Assembly (NCBI GenBank): GCA_030833145.1
Contig: JAURHT010000009.1
Coordinates: 1-29,780 of the forward strand
Source: Aquirufa sp.
Lineage (GTDB): Bacteria > Bacteroidota > Bacteroidia > Cytophagales > Spirosomataceae
Direction: 5' to 3'
DNA length: 29,780 bases
Below are positions 23,959 to 29,780 of this stretch, piece after piece. The notes below the pieces were generated by a model. That model was not told where the DNA came from. It did no database searches and worked only from the letters and a program-made list of their open reading frames with translations. Every line of letters starts with the position of its first letter. Positions within the stretch are counted from its first letter, which is position 1. Made by a program: the position numbers and the translations under genes.

Positions 23959-25005
23959 ATGAATACGACAGATCGCCTCAAAGAGCTGAATAACCTATTT
24001 CTGCGAAAGACTTTTCCCTTGCGCGCGGCAACGGTGAGTGATTATTTCACGGAACAATTCGACCAAATCAGCTATAGTGAACGTAGCTTCAGCCGCGACC
24101 TGAAAGCATTGAAGGAAAAACTGGCGGAACGCTACCCTAGCCTGGAAGAGACGGAAGGCGATTTAATCCGCTATTCGAAATCGGAGAACCGTTTCTATTA
24201 TATCCGCGACGATATCAGCGCCTTCCCCTCTTTCTCCGAAAAGGAATTAGACCAAATCGCGTCCATCATCGATTTCAACAAACATTTATTCACAGGGGGC
24301 AATGGAAATGGGATTGTGAATAAGTTGCGGGCGATCTCTTTGGAAAACAACCTCACAAAACACAAAGAACTAGCAAACTGGCCAGCGATTGAATTAATCA
24401 ACGAGGGTGATCGTTCCGGATCTGAACACGTTAAATTTCTAGTAGATGCCATCGCCGGAAAGAAGTGCATCGAAATTTCACACAAAGGATTAGCGGCCAC
24501 ATCGAAAGTGAAAACAGTCTCTGGACTGCCCTTGCTGATCAAGGAATACAATAATGGCTGGTATACTGGATGGTATTTGTTATTTCAAGAGGTTACAGAG
24601 ATACAAACTCGCATTTCGCTTGATAAACTTCGGCTCTTTGCGTTAGATCGAATCGAAACCATTCGACTAAGTCAGACAAACTATAAAACGCGGATTCATC
24701 CGGATTTTCAGCCGGCTGATTTTTTCAAAAACAGCTTAGGTTTATTCCGGGATACTGGCGCCGCTGAGCGCATCCTCATTCAAGTACGCGAAGATTCCTG
24801 GATCAAAGAATATATCGCTAAATATCCCGTTCACCCATCGCAAAAAACAATGGATGCCTTTCATTATGAATTATCAGTAGAGATTAACGAAGAACTTGAA
24901 AATTTTCTACTACGCTATTCCACTGAATTACAAGTAATTAACCCTCTCTTATTACGCGAAAAGGTTCGTAAAAAATTAGTGACTGCCCTGTCTCTTTATC
25001 AATAA
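23959..25005 (+). CDS. WYL domain transcriptional regulator
   Basis: A 348-residue protein. The N-terminus (about 1-85) is a winged-helix-like DNA-binding region (TDRLKELNNLFLRKTFPLRA, SERSFSRDLKALKEKL), the middle (about 85-150) is a helical linker, and about 160-245 is the WYL domain with ISHKGLAATSKVKTVSGLPL, YNNGWYTGWYLLFQE and KLRLFALDRIETIRLS. The C-terminal part (about 265-340) resembles a WCX extension with PSQKTMDAFHYEL. Such proteins sense ligands, often nucleic-acid-like or unknown, and repress or activate nearby genes. The ATG at 23959 follows a dyad that may be its operator. It lies upstream of the sugar-enzyme pair but is separated from it by a terminator and 150 bases. Confidence 0.87.
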   Translation: MNTTDRLKELNNLFLRKTFPLRAATVSDYFTEQFDQISYSERSFSRDLKALKEKLAERYPSLEETEGDLIRYSKSENRFYYIRDDISAFPSFSEKELDQIASIIDFNKHLFTGGNGNGIVNKLRAISLENNLTKHKELANWPAIELINEGDRSGSEHVKFLVDAIAGKKCIEISHKGLAATSKVKTVSGLPLLIKEYNNGWYTGWYLLFQEVTEIQTRISLDKLRLFALDRIETIRLSQTNYKTRIHPDFQPADFFKNSLGLFRDTGAAERILIQVREDSWIKEYIAKYPVHPSQKTMDAFHYELSVEINEELENFLLRYSTELQVINPLLLREKVRKKLVTALSLYQ

Positions 25006-25028
25006 ACTGATAATCTGATAGGCCGGTG

Positions 25029-25058
25029 TTTGATAACCGAGAAATAAACCTACCTTCG
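25029..25058 (+). promoter_or_regulatory. Candidate promoter upstream of the sugar-enzyme pair
   Basis: TTTG (25029-25032), an 18-base spacer and TACCTTCG (25051-25058) match the TTTG-N19-TAnnTTTG pattern with one base change and a spacer one base short. If used, the transcript would contain the hairpin at 25095-25127. A second, weaker candidate follows that hairpin: TTTC (25109-25112), 19 bases, TAGGTTTT (25132-25139), with a leader of about ten bases. Confidence 0.4.
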
Positions 25059-25094
25059 CTTATTACAAAATCAATTAGTGGTTTGGTGTGCATC

Positions 25095-25127
25095 AAGATG
25101 AAAGAACTTTTCTTTCATCTTTTTTTT
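25095..25127 (+). terminator. Intrinsic terminator after the WYL gene (or leader attenuator)
   Basis: Arms AAGATGAAAGAA (25095-25106) and TTCTTTCATCTT (25110-25121) pair perfectly over 12 bp around the loop CTT, and a T-run continues to 25127. It is good for plus-strand transcripts. It lies 90 bases after the WYL stop and 28 bases before the next start codon, and downstream of a candidate promoter, so it may either end the WYL transcript or attenuate the following operon. Confidence 0.8.
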
Positions 25128-25155
25128 AACTTAGGTTTTCTAAACCTATAAAAAG

Positions 25156-26082
25156 ATGCAAAGACGTGATTTTATCCAGAGCTCCCTATTAGCAGGTGGC
25201 CTCAGCGGAATTCCTTCATCGCAAGCCATTCCCGCTAAACCCAGTTTACAACCTTCCATTAAATTAAGTGTCTCCAGCTATTCTTATTGGCATTTTAAAG
25301 GGGATAAATTCCCGATTGAAAAGGTAATTGATGAGGCAGCTTCCCTTGGATTAGAGGGAATAGACGTATTACATCGTCAAATGGAAAGCGAAGACAACTC
25401 ATATCTCCAAAAACTTAAAAAGCATGCTTTCGTTAATGGAATCGCTATGACTTGTCTTTCGATTCACCAAGGTTTCGTTACTCCGGATAAGGAGGAATTG
25501 AAAAAACACGTGGATCATACAAATAACTGCATCGAGCTTGCCTATAAAATGGGAATTCCTTGCCTTCGGTTAAATACGGGGAGGTGGAATACGATCAAAT
25601 CCTTTGACGATCTAATGAAAAATAGGGGAATTGAGCCCATTTTATCTGGATACACGGAAGATGATGGCTATAAATGGTGTGTGGATGGTATTCAGCAATG
25701 TCTAAAAAAAGCGGAGGAATGTGGCGTTTTATTAGCCTTAGAAAATCACTGGGGTTTAGGCTCCACCCCAGAAGGAATGATCCGAATTCAAGACACGGTG
25801 AATTCCCCGTGGTTAGGCTTATTGATGGACACAGGGAACTTCTTGGAGGATCCGTATGATAAATTAAAGATGATTGCTCCACGAGCGAGCTTCGTACAGG
25901 CTAAGACCTATTATGGCGGTGGCGAATGGTATTCTTTGGAATTAGACTATGACAGAATTGTCAAAATCTTAAAGGACGTAAATTACCACGGCTATATTTC
26001 CATTGAGTTTGAAGGAAAGGAGGAGGCCAAATCAGGGGTTCGCAAAAGTGTCGAATTACTACGTATGGCGTTAGCTAAGTAG
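25156..26082 (+). CDS. Tat-exported sugar phosphate isomerase/epimerase-like TIM-barrel protein
   Basis: A 308-residue protein with a twin-arginine signal (R3-R4-D-F-I in MQRRDFIQSSLLAGG; mature from about residue 25). The body is an AP-endonuclease-2-like (xylose isomerase-like) TIM barrel: KLSVSSYSYWHFKG at the first strand, LGLEGIDVLHRQ, NGIAMTCLSIHQGF, GIPCLRLNTG, LLALENHWG with likely metal ligand Glu196, GLLMDTGNF with Asp225, and YISIEFEG with Glu284. Members isomerise or epimerise sugars or related polyols with a divalent metal. Together with the Gfo/Idh/MocA gene 45 bases downstream, also Tat-exported, a periplasmic oxidation and isomerisation of a sugar (for example a 3-keto-glycoside route) is plausible. 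The substrate is unknown. Confidence 0.88.
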   Translation: MQRRDFIQSSLLAGGLSGIPSSQAIPAKPSLQPSIKLSVSSYSYWHFKGDKFPIEKVIDEAASLGLEGIDVLHRQMESEDNSYLQKLKKHAFVNGIAMTCLSIHQGFVTPDKEELKKHVDHTNNCIELAYKMGIPCLRLNTGRWNTIKSFDDLMKNRGIEPILSGYTEDDGYKWCVDGIQQCLKKAEECGVLLALENHWGLGSTPEGMIRIQDTVNSPWLGLLMDTGNFLEDPYDKLKMIAPRASFVQAKTYYGGGEWYSLELDYDRIVKILKDVNYHGYISIEFEGKEEAKSGVRKSVELLRMALAK

Positions 26083-26127
26083 ATTAGCTAAGTCTTTGGC
26101 TTTTAATAAAAAACCTATTTTACAACT

Positions 26128-27522
26128 ATGAATCAACACCATAATTCCCGCCGTGACTTTCTCAAGAATGCCGGCCTACTAGGAGCTGCTGCAGCTTTCC
26201 CCAATATACTTTCGAAATTACCTGGTGAAAAAGTCAATCTAGCTTGTATCGGTATCGGTAACCAAGGCGGCTTAGACGTGATGTCTTTGTACAACACGGG
26301 CCTTGCTAATATTGTCGCGCTTTGCGATGTAGATATGGGCGCTCCGCAGACTTTAAAAGTATTAGAGAAATTCCCTGATGTTCCTCGCTTCCAAGATTTT
26401 CGTCAGATGTTTGACAAAATGGGATCGAAGATTGAAGCCGTTTCCATCGGTGTTCCAGATCACTCCCACTTCCCTATCACGATGATGGCATTAGGTTTAG
26501 GCAAACACGTGTTTGTAGAGAAGCCAATGGCGCGAACATTTAATGAAATCGAATTGATGATGGCAGCGGCGCGCAAGCACCCGAAAGTAGTTACTCAAAT
26601 GGGTAACCAAGGTCACTCCGAAGGAAATTACTTCCAGTTCAAAGCTTGGAAAGAAGCTGGCATCATCAAAGACGTAACTTCAATGACTGCCCATATGAAT
26701 TCGCCACGTCGTTGGCACAGCTGGGATCCGAAGATTACGAAGTTCCCGGCAGCTGAACCTATTCCATCTACCTTAGATTGGGATATTTGGCAAGGTGTGG
26801 TTTCTCCACACGACTACCAAAAAGATTTTGTGAACGGACAATGGCGCTGCTGGTTTGACTATGGTTTAGGCGCGCTAGGTGACTGGGGTGCTCATATCAT
26901 GGATACGGCACATGAGTTTTTAGACTTAGGCTTACCTACAGAGATCAATATGCTACGGGCAGATGGACACAACAATTTCTTCTATCCGATGTCCTCGACC
27001 ATTCAATTTAAATTCCCAGAGCGCAAGAATATGCCAGCCATGGATATCACTTGGTATGACGGCGTAAATAACATTCCTCCGGTCCCTGCTAATTATGGAA
27101 CAAACGAATTAGATCCTAACATTCCACCGGCAGGTAATGGAAAAATCCAACCCGCTAAATTAAATCCAGGCAAGATTATCTACAGCAAAGATTTAACATT
27201 CAAAGGCGGATCGCACGGAAGTACGCTTTCGATTTTAGGTGATGCGGGCAAAGATTTGAAATTGCCAGAAGTTCAGGCAAGTCCTTCAAACCATTACGCA
27301 AACTTCTTGAAAGCATGTATGGGCCAAGAAAAGACGCGTTCCCCATTCGAAATTGCGGGTCCTTTAAGCCAAGTATTCTCCCTAGGTGTTATGGCACAAA
27401 AACTGAACACAAAGCTTCAATTCGATCGCAAGACGAAACAAATTACCAACAACTCCCTGGCGAATTCTCTTTTAGTAGGAGCGCCACCAAGAAAAGGTTG
27501 GGAGCAATACTATAAAATCTAA
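26128..27522 (+). CDS. Tat-exported Gfo/Idh/MocA family oxidoreductase
   Basis: A 464-residue protein with a Tat signal (SRRDFLKNAGLLGAAAAFP, Arg8-Arg9). A Rossmann fold follows: nucleotide-binding GIGNQG (42-47), VALCDVD, and the family signature EKP at 131-133 in VFVEKPMAR. The C-terminal alpha/beta domain includes RRWHSWDP, WRCWFDYGLGALGDWGAHIMDTAHEFL and a long tail with RSPFEIAGPLSQVFSLGVMAQKL, typical of the Bacteroidota and planctomycete exported branch. Enzymes of this type carry tightly bound NAD(H), which fits export of the folded protein by Tat. Expected chemistry is sugar or inositol oxidation and reduction. It pairs with the preceding TIM-barrel gene; the ten-base repeat TTAGCTAAGT occurs twice across the junction (26071 and 26084). 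Confidence 0.92.
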   Translation: MNQHHNSRRDFLKNAGLLGAAAAFPNILSKLPGEKVNLACIGIGNQGGLDVMSLYNTGLANIVALCDVDMGAPQTLKVLEKFPDVPRFQDFRQMFDKMGSKIEAVSIGVPDHSHFPITMMALGLGKHVFVEKPMARTFNEIELMMAAARKHPKVVTQMGNQGHSEGNYFQFKAWKEAGIIKDVTSMTAHMNSPRRWHSWDPKITKFPAAEPIPSTLDWDIWQGVVSPHDYQKDFVNGQWRCWFDYGLGALGDWGAHIMDTAHEFLDLGLPTEINMLRADGHNNFFYPMSSTIQFKFPERKNMPAMDITWYDGVNNIPPVPANYGTNELDPNIPPAGNGKIQPAKLNPGKIIYSKDLTFKGGSHGSTLSILGDAGKDLKLPEVQASPSNHYANFLKACMGQEKTRSPFEIAGPLSQVFSLGVMAQKLNTKLQFDRKTKQITNNSLANSLLVGAPPRKGWEQYYKI

Positions 27523-27547
27523 AATTCTAATTAGTTGATTTTTTTGA

Positions 27548-27596
27548 ATAAACCCCGAAGCTGCTTTTTCAAAAATGCAATGCTTTCGGGGTTTAT
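27548..27596 (+). terminator. Long hairpin after the oxidoreductase gene
   Basis: Arms ATAAACCCCGAAGC (27548-27561) and GCTTTCGGGGTTTAT (27582-27596) pair with one bulged base; the inside (TGCTTTTTC, AAAAATGCA) pairs further. It lies 26 bases after the oxidoreductase stop. The T-run after it is poor (GATTTAAT), so termination is likely but not textbook. Confidence 0.6.
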
Positions 27597-27644
27597 GATT
27601 TAATAGATTATGCTTAACTTGTACCTGAATATTATTATTAGGTT

Positions 27645-28826
27645 TTGGCAATACTAGCACCACTATTCGGAATATTTACCTCGTTTATTCTCTTGTACTA
27701 CCTCAGTTCATTGAATAGATCCAATACGTTTTTAGCCTTGTTCTTCTTGTGCTGCAATGCGGTGTTGATGGTCTATTTTGGATTACATTATAGCAAAATC
27801 GAATTTTGGGAGGGTATCTGTTTCGTACATTTCTTACCTCTTTCATTTTTACTAGGACCTGCTTTATTCTTTTATGTAAAACACACGGTTTCAGAAGATA
27901 AGCGACTCTATAGCTACGATTTATTGCATTTGATTCCAGCCGTTTTTACGTTTTTTGCGACCTTACCTTTTACCTCTTTGTCCCTAGCGACTAAGACAGC
28001 GATTGCACATGAGATAGTGAACATTACGGAAGATTATAATCTAAACTTCCAATGGGTCACTTTTGAGCAGATATTATACGGTCGCTCGATCCATTTAATT
28101 CTTTATTGCGTAGCCTCTGTGATCTATTTTCTAGTGAATAAGCGCCATCTATTGCAGAAATACGGTGCTTTACCTTCGAATCATCGCCTAATTCAAAAGT
28201 GGATTTTCTCTTTAATCTTTTTACAACTGGTTATAGCAGGAAACAGCCTGGGCCATATGTTAACGGTATACGCCCACAATTATGCCATTTTGGGAATACC
28301 ATCTAATGTCATCTTCAGTGAGGCTCGTTTCTTTGCGATTTGTGGAGGAGGATTTTTTGTCCAAAACTTCATCCTGTTTCTTTTTCCCAAAATCCTCTAC
28401 GGTAACGTTTCGTATGAGGTTGAATTAAGTGAAGGGACTATTTTACAAGAAATCAAATCTAGTTTACCCAAGAGATCGAGTAGCTTTTATGCCTTTGAGA
28501 GAGAATTAGAAAACTACCTATTAGCGCACCCCTTTGTGAAAAAAGATTTCTCCTTGTCACAAATGTCCTTTGACCTAAAAATGCCCGAGCGATTCCTGTC
28601 GAATTATTTCAATAAGGAGATGAAAAAGACCTTTGGAGAATGGAAAAATGACCTACGCATTGAGTATGCATGTCAATTAATCGACGAGGGAAATGCGAAG
28701 AAGATCACCATTGAAGCGATTTCAACGGATGCGGGATTTGTCTCCCGTTCTAAATTTATCGATGCCTTCAAAGCAAGAAAAGGAGTAACTCCTTCCGTAT
28801 ACATCAAAGAAAAGGCGGAAGCCTAA
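27645..28826 (+). CDS. AraC-family regulator with multi-pass membrane N-terminus (TTG start)
   Basis: A 393-residue protein. A stop lies in frame at 27639-27641 and no ATG occurs before residue 42, so TTG at 27645 is the best start; it opens with (M)AILAPLFGIFTSFILLYYL, the usual first membrane segment of this class. About seven hydrophobic segments fill residues 1-255 (for example LALFFLCCNAVLMVYFGL, LPLSFLLGPALFFYV, LLHLIPAVFTFFATL, LIFLQLVIAGNSLG). Residues about 285-390 are an AraC/XylS double helix-turn-helix: FSLSQMSFDLKMPERFLSNYF and KITIEAISTDAGFVSRSKFIDAFKARKGVTPSVY. Such proteins sense signals in the membrane and bind DNA directly. Targets are unknown; the adjacent sugar-enzyme genes and the SnoaL-like gene are candidates. 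Confidence 0.88.
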   Translation: MAILAPLFGIFTSFILLYYLSSLNRSNTFLALFFLCCNAVLMVYFGLHYSKIEFWEGICFVHFLPLSFLLGPALFFYVKHTVSEDKRLYSYDLLHLIPAVFTFFATLPFTSLSLATKTAIAHEIVNITEDYNLNFQWVTFEQILYGRSIHLILYCVASVIYFLVNKRHLLQKYGALPSNHRLIQKWIFSLIFLQLVIAGNSLGHMLTVYAHNYAILGIPSNVIFSEARFFAICGGGFFVQNFILFLFPKILYGNVSYEVELSEGTILQEIKSSLPKRSSSFYAFERELENYLLAHPFVKKDFSLSQMSFDLKMPERFLSNYFNKEMKKTFGEWKNDLRIEYACQLIDEGNAKKITIEAISTDAGFVSRSKFIDAFKARKGVTPSVYIKEKAEA

Positions 28827-28848
28827 GCCCCCGCCCATTCAACTTCAA

Positions 28849-29340
28849 TTATTTAGCAGCTGGCATCAGACCTAATTGAGTCATCAATACCACATTGTCC
28901 ATAAAATCTTGCTCTTCAGCAATTTTTCCGTCCTTCATTTTCACGATCGTGCAACCAATTACATCTACCGATTTTCCTGTAGCAGGAATGCCAAAGAAGT
29001 TACCCGTGTGCTTTCCCTTGAACTGCCAGTACTTAACTAATTTGTCGCCATCCGCAAAGATTTCTTTCACGATGAATTGACGCTCTGTAAAACCTGTCAC
29101 AAAGTTTTCGTAATACGCTTTGCAATTCGCTTTACCTTTTACTTCTGGAACGGTGTGCAATACAGCATCCTCCACATAGGCTGAATCTAGGATATTTGTA
29201 CGGCCCTCATTGATAGCCACCTCCCATACGCGCCCGTAATACGCTACGTTTGCAGCTCCTTTAATGGCGTTTTGATCCGCTTCCGACGTGCAAGAGAATA
29301 AGCCTGCCGCCACACATAGTGATAAAATAAGTTTTTTCAT
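28849..29340 (-). CDS. SnoaL-like (ester cyclase / NTF2 fold) lipoprotein
   Basis: I choose the ATG at 29340 (163 residues) because it opens a lipoprotein signal (MKKLILSLCVAAGLFSC, lipobox GLFSC, Cys17); the 19 codons of open frame above it have no such logic. The mature part is a single NTF2-like alpha+beta cone: AYYGRVWEVAINEGRTNILDSAYVEDAVLH, KAYYENFVTGFTERQFIVKEIFADGDKLVKYWQFKGKHTG, FFGIPATGKSVDVIGCTIVKMKDGKIAEEQDFMD. This matches the SnoaL-like polyketide-cyclase family, which in most bacteria are proteins of unknown role. It is convergent with the AraC gene (22 bases apart) and divergent from the truncated gene at the right end. Confidence 0.88.
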   Translation of the reverse strand: MKKLILSLCVAAGLFSCTSEADQNAIKGAANVAYYGRVWEVAINEGRTNILDSAYVEDAVLHTVPEVKGKANCKAYYENFVTGFTERQFIVKEIFADGDKLVKYWQFKGKHTGNFFGIPATGKSVDVIGCTIVKMKDGKIAEEQDFMDNVVLMTQLGLMPAAK

Positions 29341-29364
29341 TGTTATTAGTTTTTTAATGTTTGC

Positions 29365-29372
29365 CAAACTTA
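29365..29372 (-). promoter_or_regulatory. Candidate -7 box for the SnoaL-like lipoprotein gene
   Basis: On the minus strand this reads TAAGTTTG, an exact TAnnTTTG match, 24 bases before the chosen start codon at 29340. That supports the start at 29340, since the longer frame would begin upstream of this box. No TTTG is found at the ideal upstream distance. Confidence 0.4.
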
Positions 29373-29414
29373 AGGCATCTCTTCTGCTGATGCACATTTA
29401 GTAAGAGTGAATAT

Positions 29415-29438
29415 GTTCCCTTTTGCGCAATTGGGAAC
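29415..29438. promoter_or_regulatory. 24-base dyad between divergent genes (candidate operator)
   Basis: GTTCCC (29415-29420) and GGGAAC (29433-29438) pair and enclose TT-TTGCGCAA-TT, whose central eight bases are themselves a perfect palindrome. The whole is symmetric except for two T/T positions on each side. It lies 74 bases before one start codon (29340) and 75 bases before the other (29514), which suits an operator for both. Confidence 0.5.
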
Positions 29439-29444
29439 AAATGC

Positions 29445-29471
29445 AGGTTCAAATAAATTTATTTTCAACCT
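29445..29471. promoter_or_regulatory. A/T-rich dyad between divergent genes
   Basis: AGGTT-C-AAATAAA and TTTATTT-TC-AACCT form a 27-base dyad with one unpaired base. It lies just beyond the GTTCCC dyad towards the plus-strand gene. It may be an operator, or simply a promoter-region feature; A/T content makes chance symmetry easier here. Confidence 0.35.
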
Positions 29472-29513
29472 AATTCCGCCGTACTTGCTGACCAAATCAA
29501 AAAATTAATCTCA

Positions 29514-29780
29514 ATGAAAAAAATCGTTCTATTAGGTGCGTTAGTCGCATCGGTATTTAGTGTATCTGCACAAACGACAGCAGGTAAAATATTTTCTGGC
29601 CCAGATGCTGGTAAAGGATTCCAATTAGGTTCTGAGAAAAGTAGCCAAGTTATTTTAGATATGGTAAAAGACTATAACTCGAATGACTCGGAAAAAGACC
29701 TGTCGCATTATTCACCAGAAATGCAAAAGAAGACAGGCGATTTCAATAAGAAATGGCATGCTTACATGAAGAAATTAAAT
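29514..29780 (+). CDS. Small exported protein (C-terminus cut by window edge)
   Basis: The frame opens at the ATG at 29514 and runs to the window edge (89 residues, no stop). Residues 1-19 are a signal peptide (MKKIVLLGALVASVFSVSA, cut before Gln20). The visible mature part (TTAGKIFSGPDAGKG ... SSQVILDMVKDYNSND ... DLSHYSPEMQKKTGDFNKKW) begins like an NTF2/SnoaL-type domain (helix with DMVKDYNSND before a first strand), but this is a weak impression. It is divergent from a real SnoaL-like lipoprotein gene, with two dyads between them. Function cannot be given. Confidence 0.75.
   Translation, partial: MKKIVLLGALVASVFSVSAQTTAGKIFSGPDAGKGFQLGSEKSSQVILDMVKDYNSNDSEKDLSHYSPEMQKKTGDFNKKWHAYMKKLN

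Noticed and set aside
26071..26093. Ten-base direct repeat TTAGCTAAGT around the stop codon of the TIM-barrel gene
   Set aside because: Too short to interpret; possibly slippage, and it is mentioned only under the downstream gene.
28814..28835. GGCGG/CCGCC hairpin between the AraC and SnoaL-like genes as terminator
   Set aside because: Only five pairs around a 12-base loop and no T-run in either direction.

Overview
The window is chromosomal DNA of a Bacteroidota bacterium, most likely of the Cytophagales type. This is an inference from gene content: two proteins carry type IX secretion (T9SS) sorting domains (an N-terminal signal plus a Por-type tail, and a gliding-motility-type CHU_C tail), there is a PorP/SprF-like protein, two TonB-type outer-membrane barrels of the OMP_b-brl_3 style, DUF5777 and DUF4956 proteins, Tat-exported sugar enzymes, and candidate promoters resembling TTTG-N19-TAnnTTTG. 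No rRNA, tRNA, prophage, insertion sequence or CRISPR array was seen.

Left part (1-6206, minus strand): a compact unit runs from an M14 metallocarboxypeptidase-like protein, through an alpha/beta hydrolase and a T9SS-sorted family 5 glycoside hydrolase, to a type B carboxylesterase cut by the window edge. All look exported or membrane-anchored and hydrolytic. Divergent from it is a cytochrome c fused to a PQQ-type sugar dehydrogenase (6285-7679).

Middle (7680-13516): two TonB-type barrels face each other (8041-10470 plus; 10822-12927 minus, the latter overlapping a DUF4956 membrane-protein gene). The two gene-free stretches around the first receptor (7680-8040 and 10471-10821) are full of hairpins. 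Four of them share one architecture: a conserved 12-base loop (GCKCTRCGCGAT), a 6-bp A/T-rich stem that covaries, a fixed 1x2 internal loop, and an outer stem whose sequence differs in every copy. This is the most novel-looking thing in the window.

Right-middle (13670-17189): a tightly overlapping operon encodes a Rieske lipoprotein, a DUF5777 barrel, a YceI protein and a lipoprotein with two cytochrome-c-like motifs. It looks like a small envelope redox module. A BASS-family symporter gene follows. From 17244 to 23606 lies a 1825-residue T9SS type B surface protein with 15 Ig-like repeats, followed without a gap by its probable PorP/SprF partner.

Right end (23603-29780): a small membrane protein, a WYL regulator, a Tat-exported pair (sugar isomerase/epimerase-like TIM barrel plus Gfo/Idh/MocA oxidoreductase), an AraC regulator with a membrane-spanning N-terminus that probably starts at TTG, a SnoaL-like lipoprotein, and the beginning of another small exported protein. 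Functional names come from motif recognition by eye; no database search was possible.
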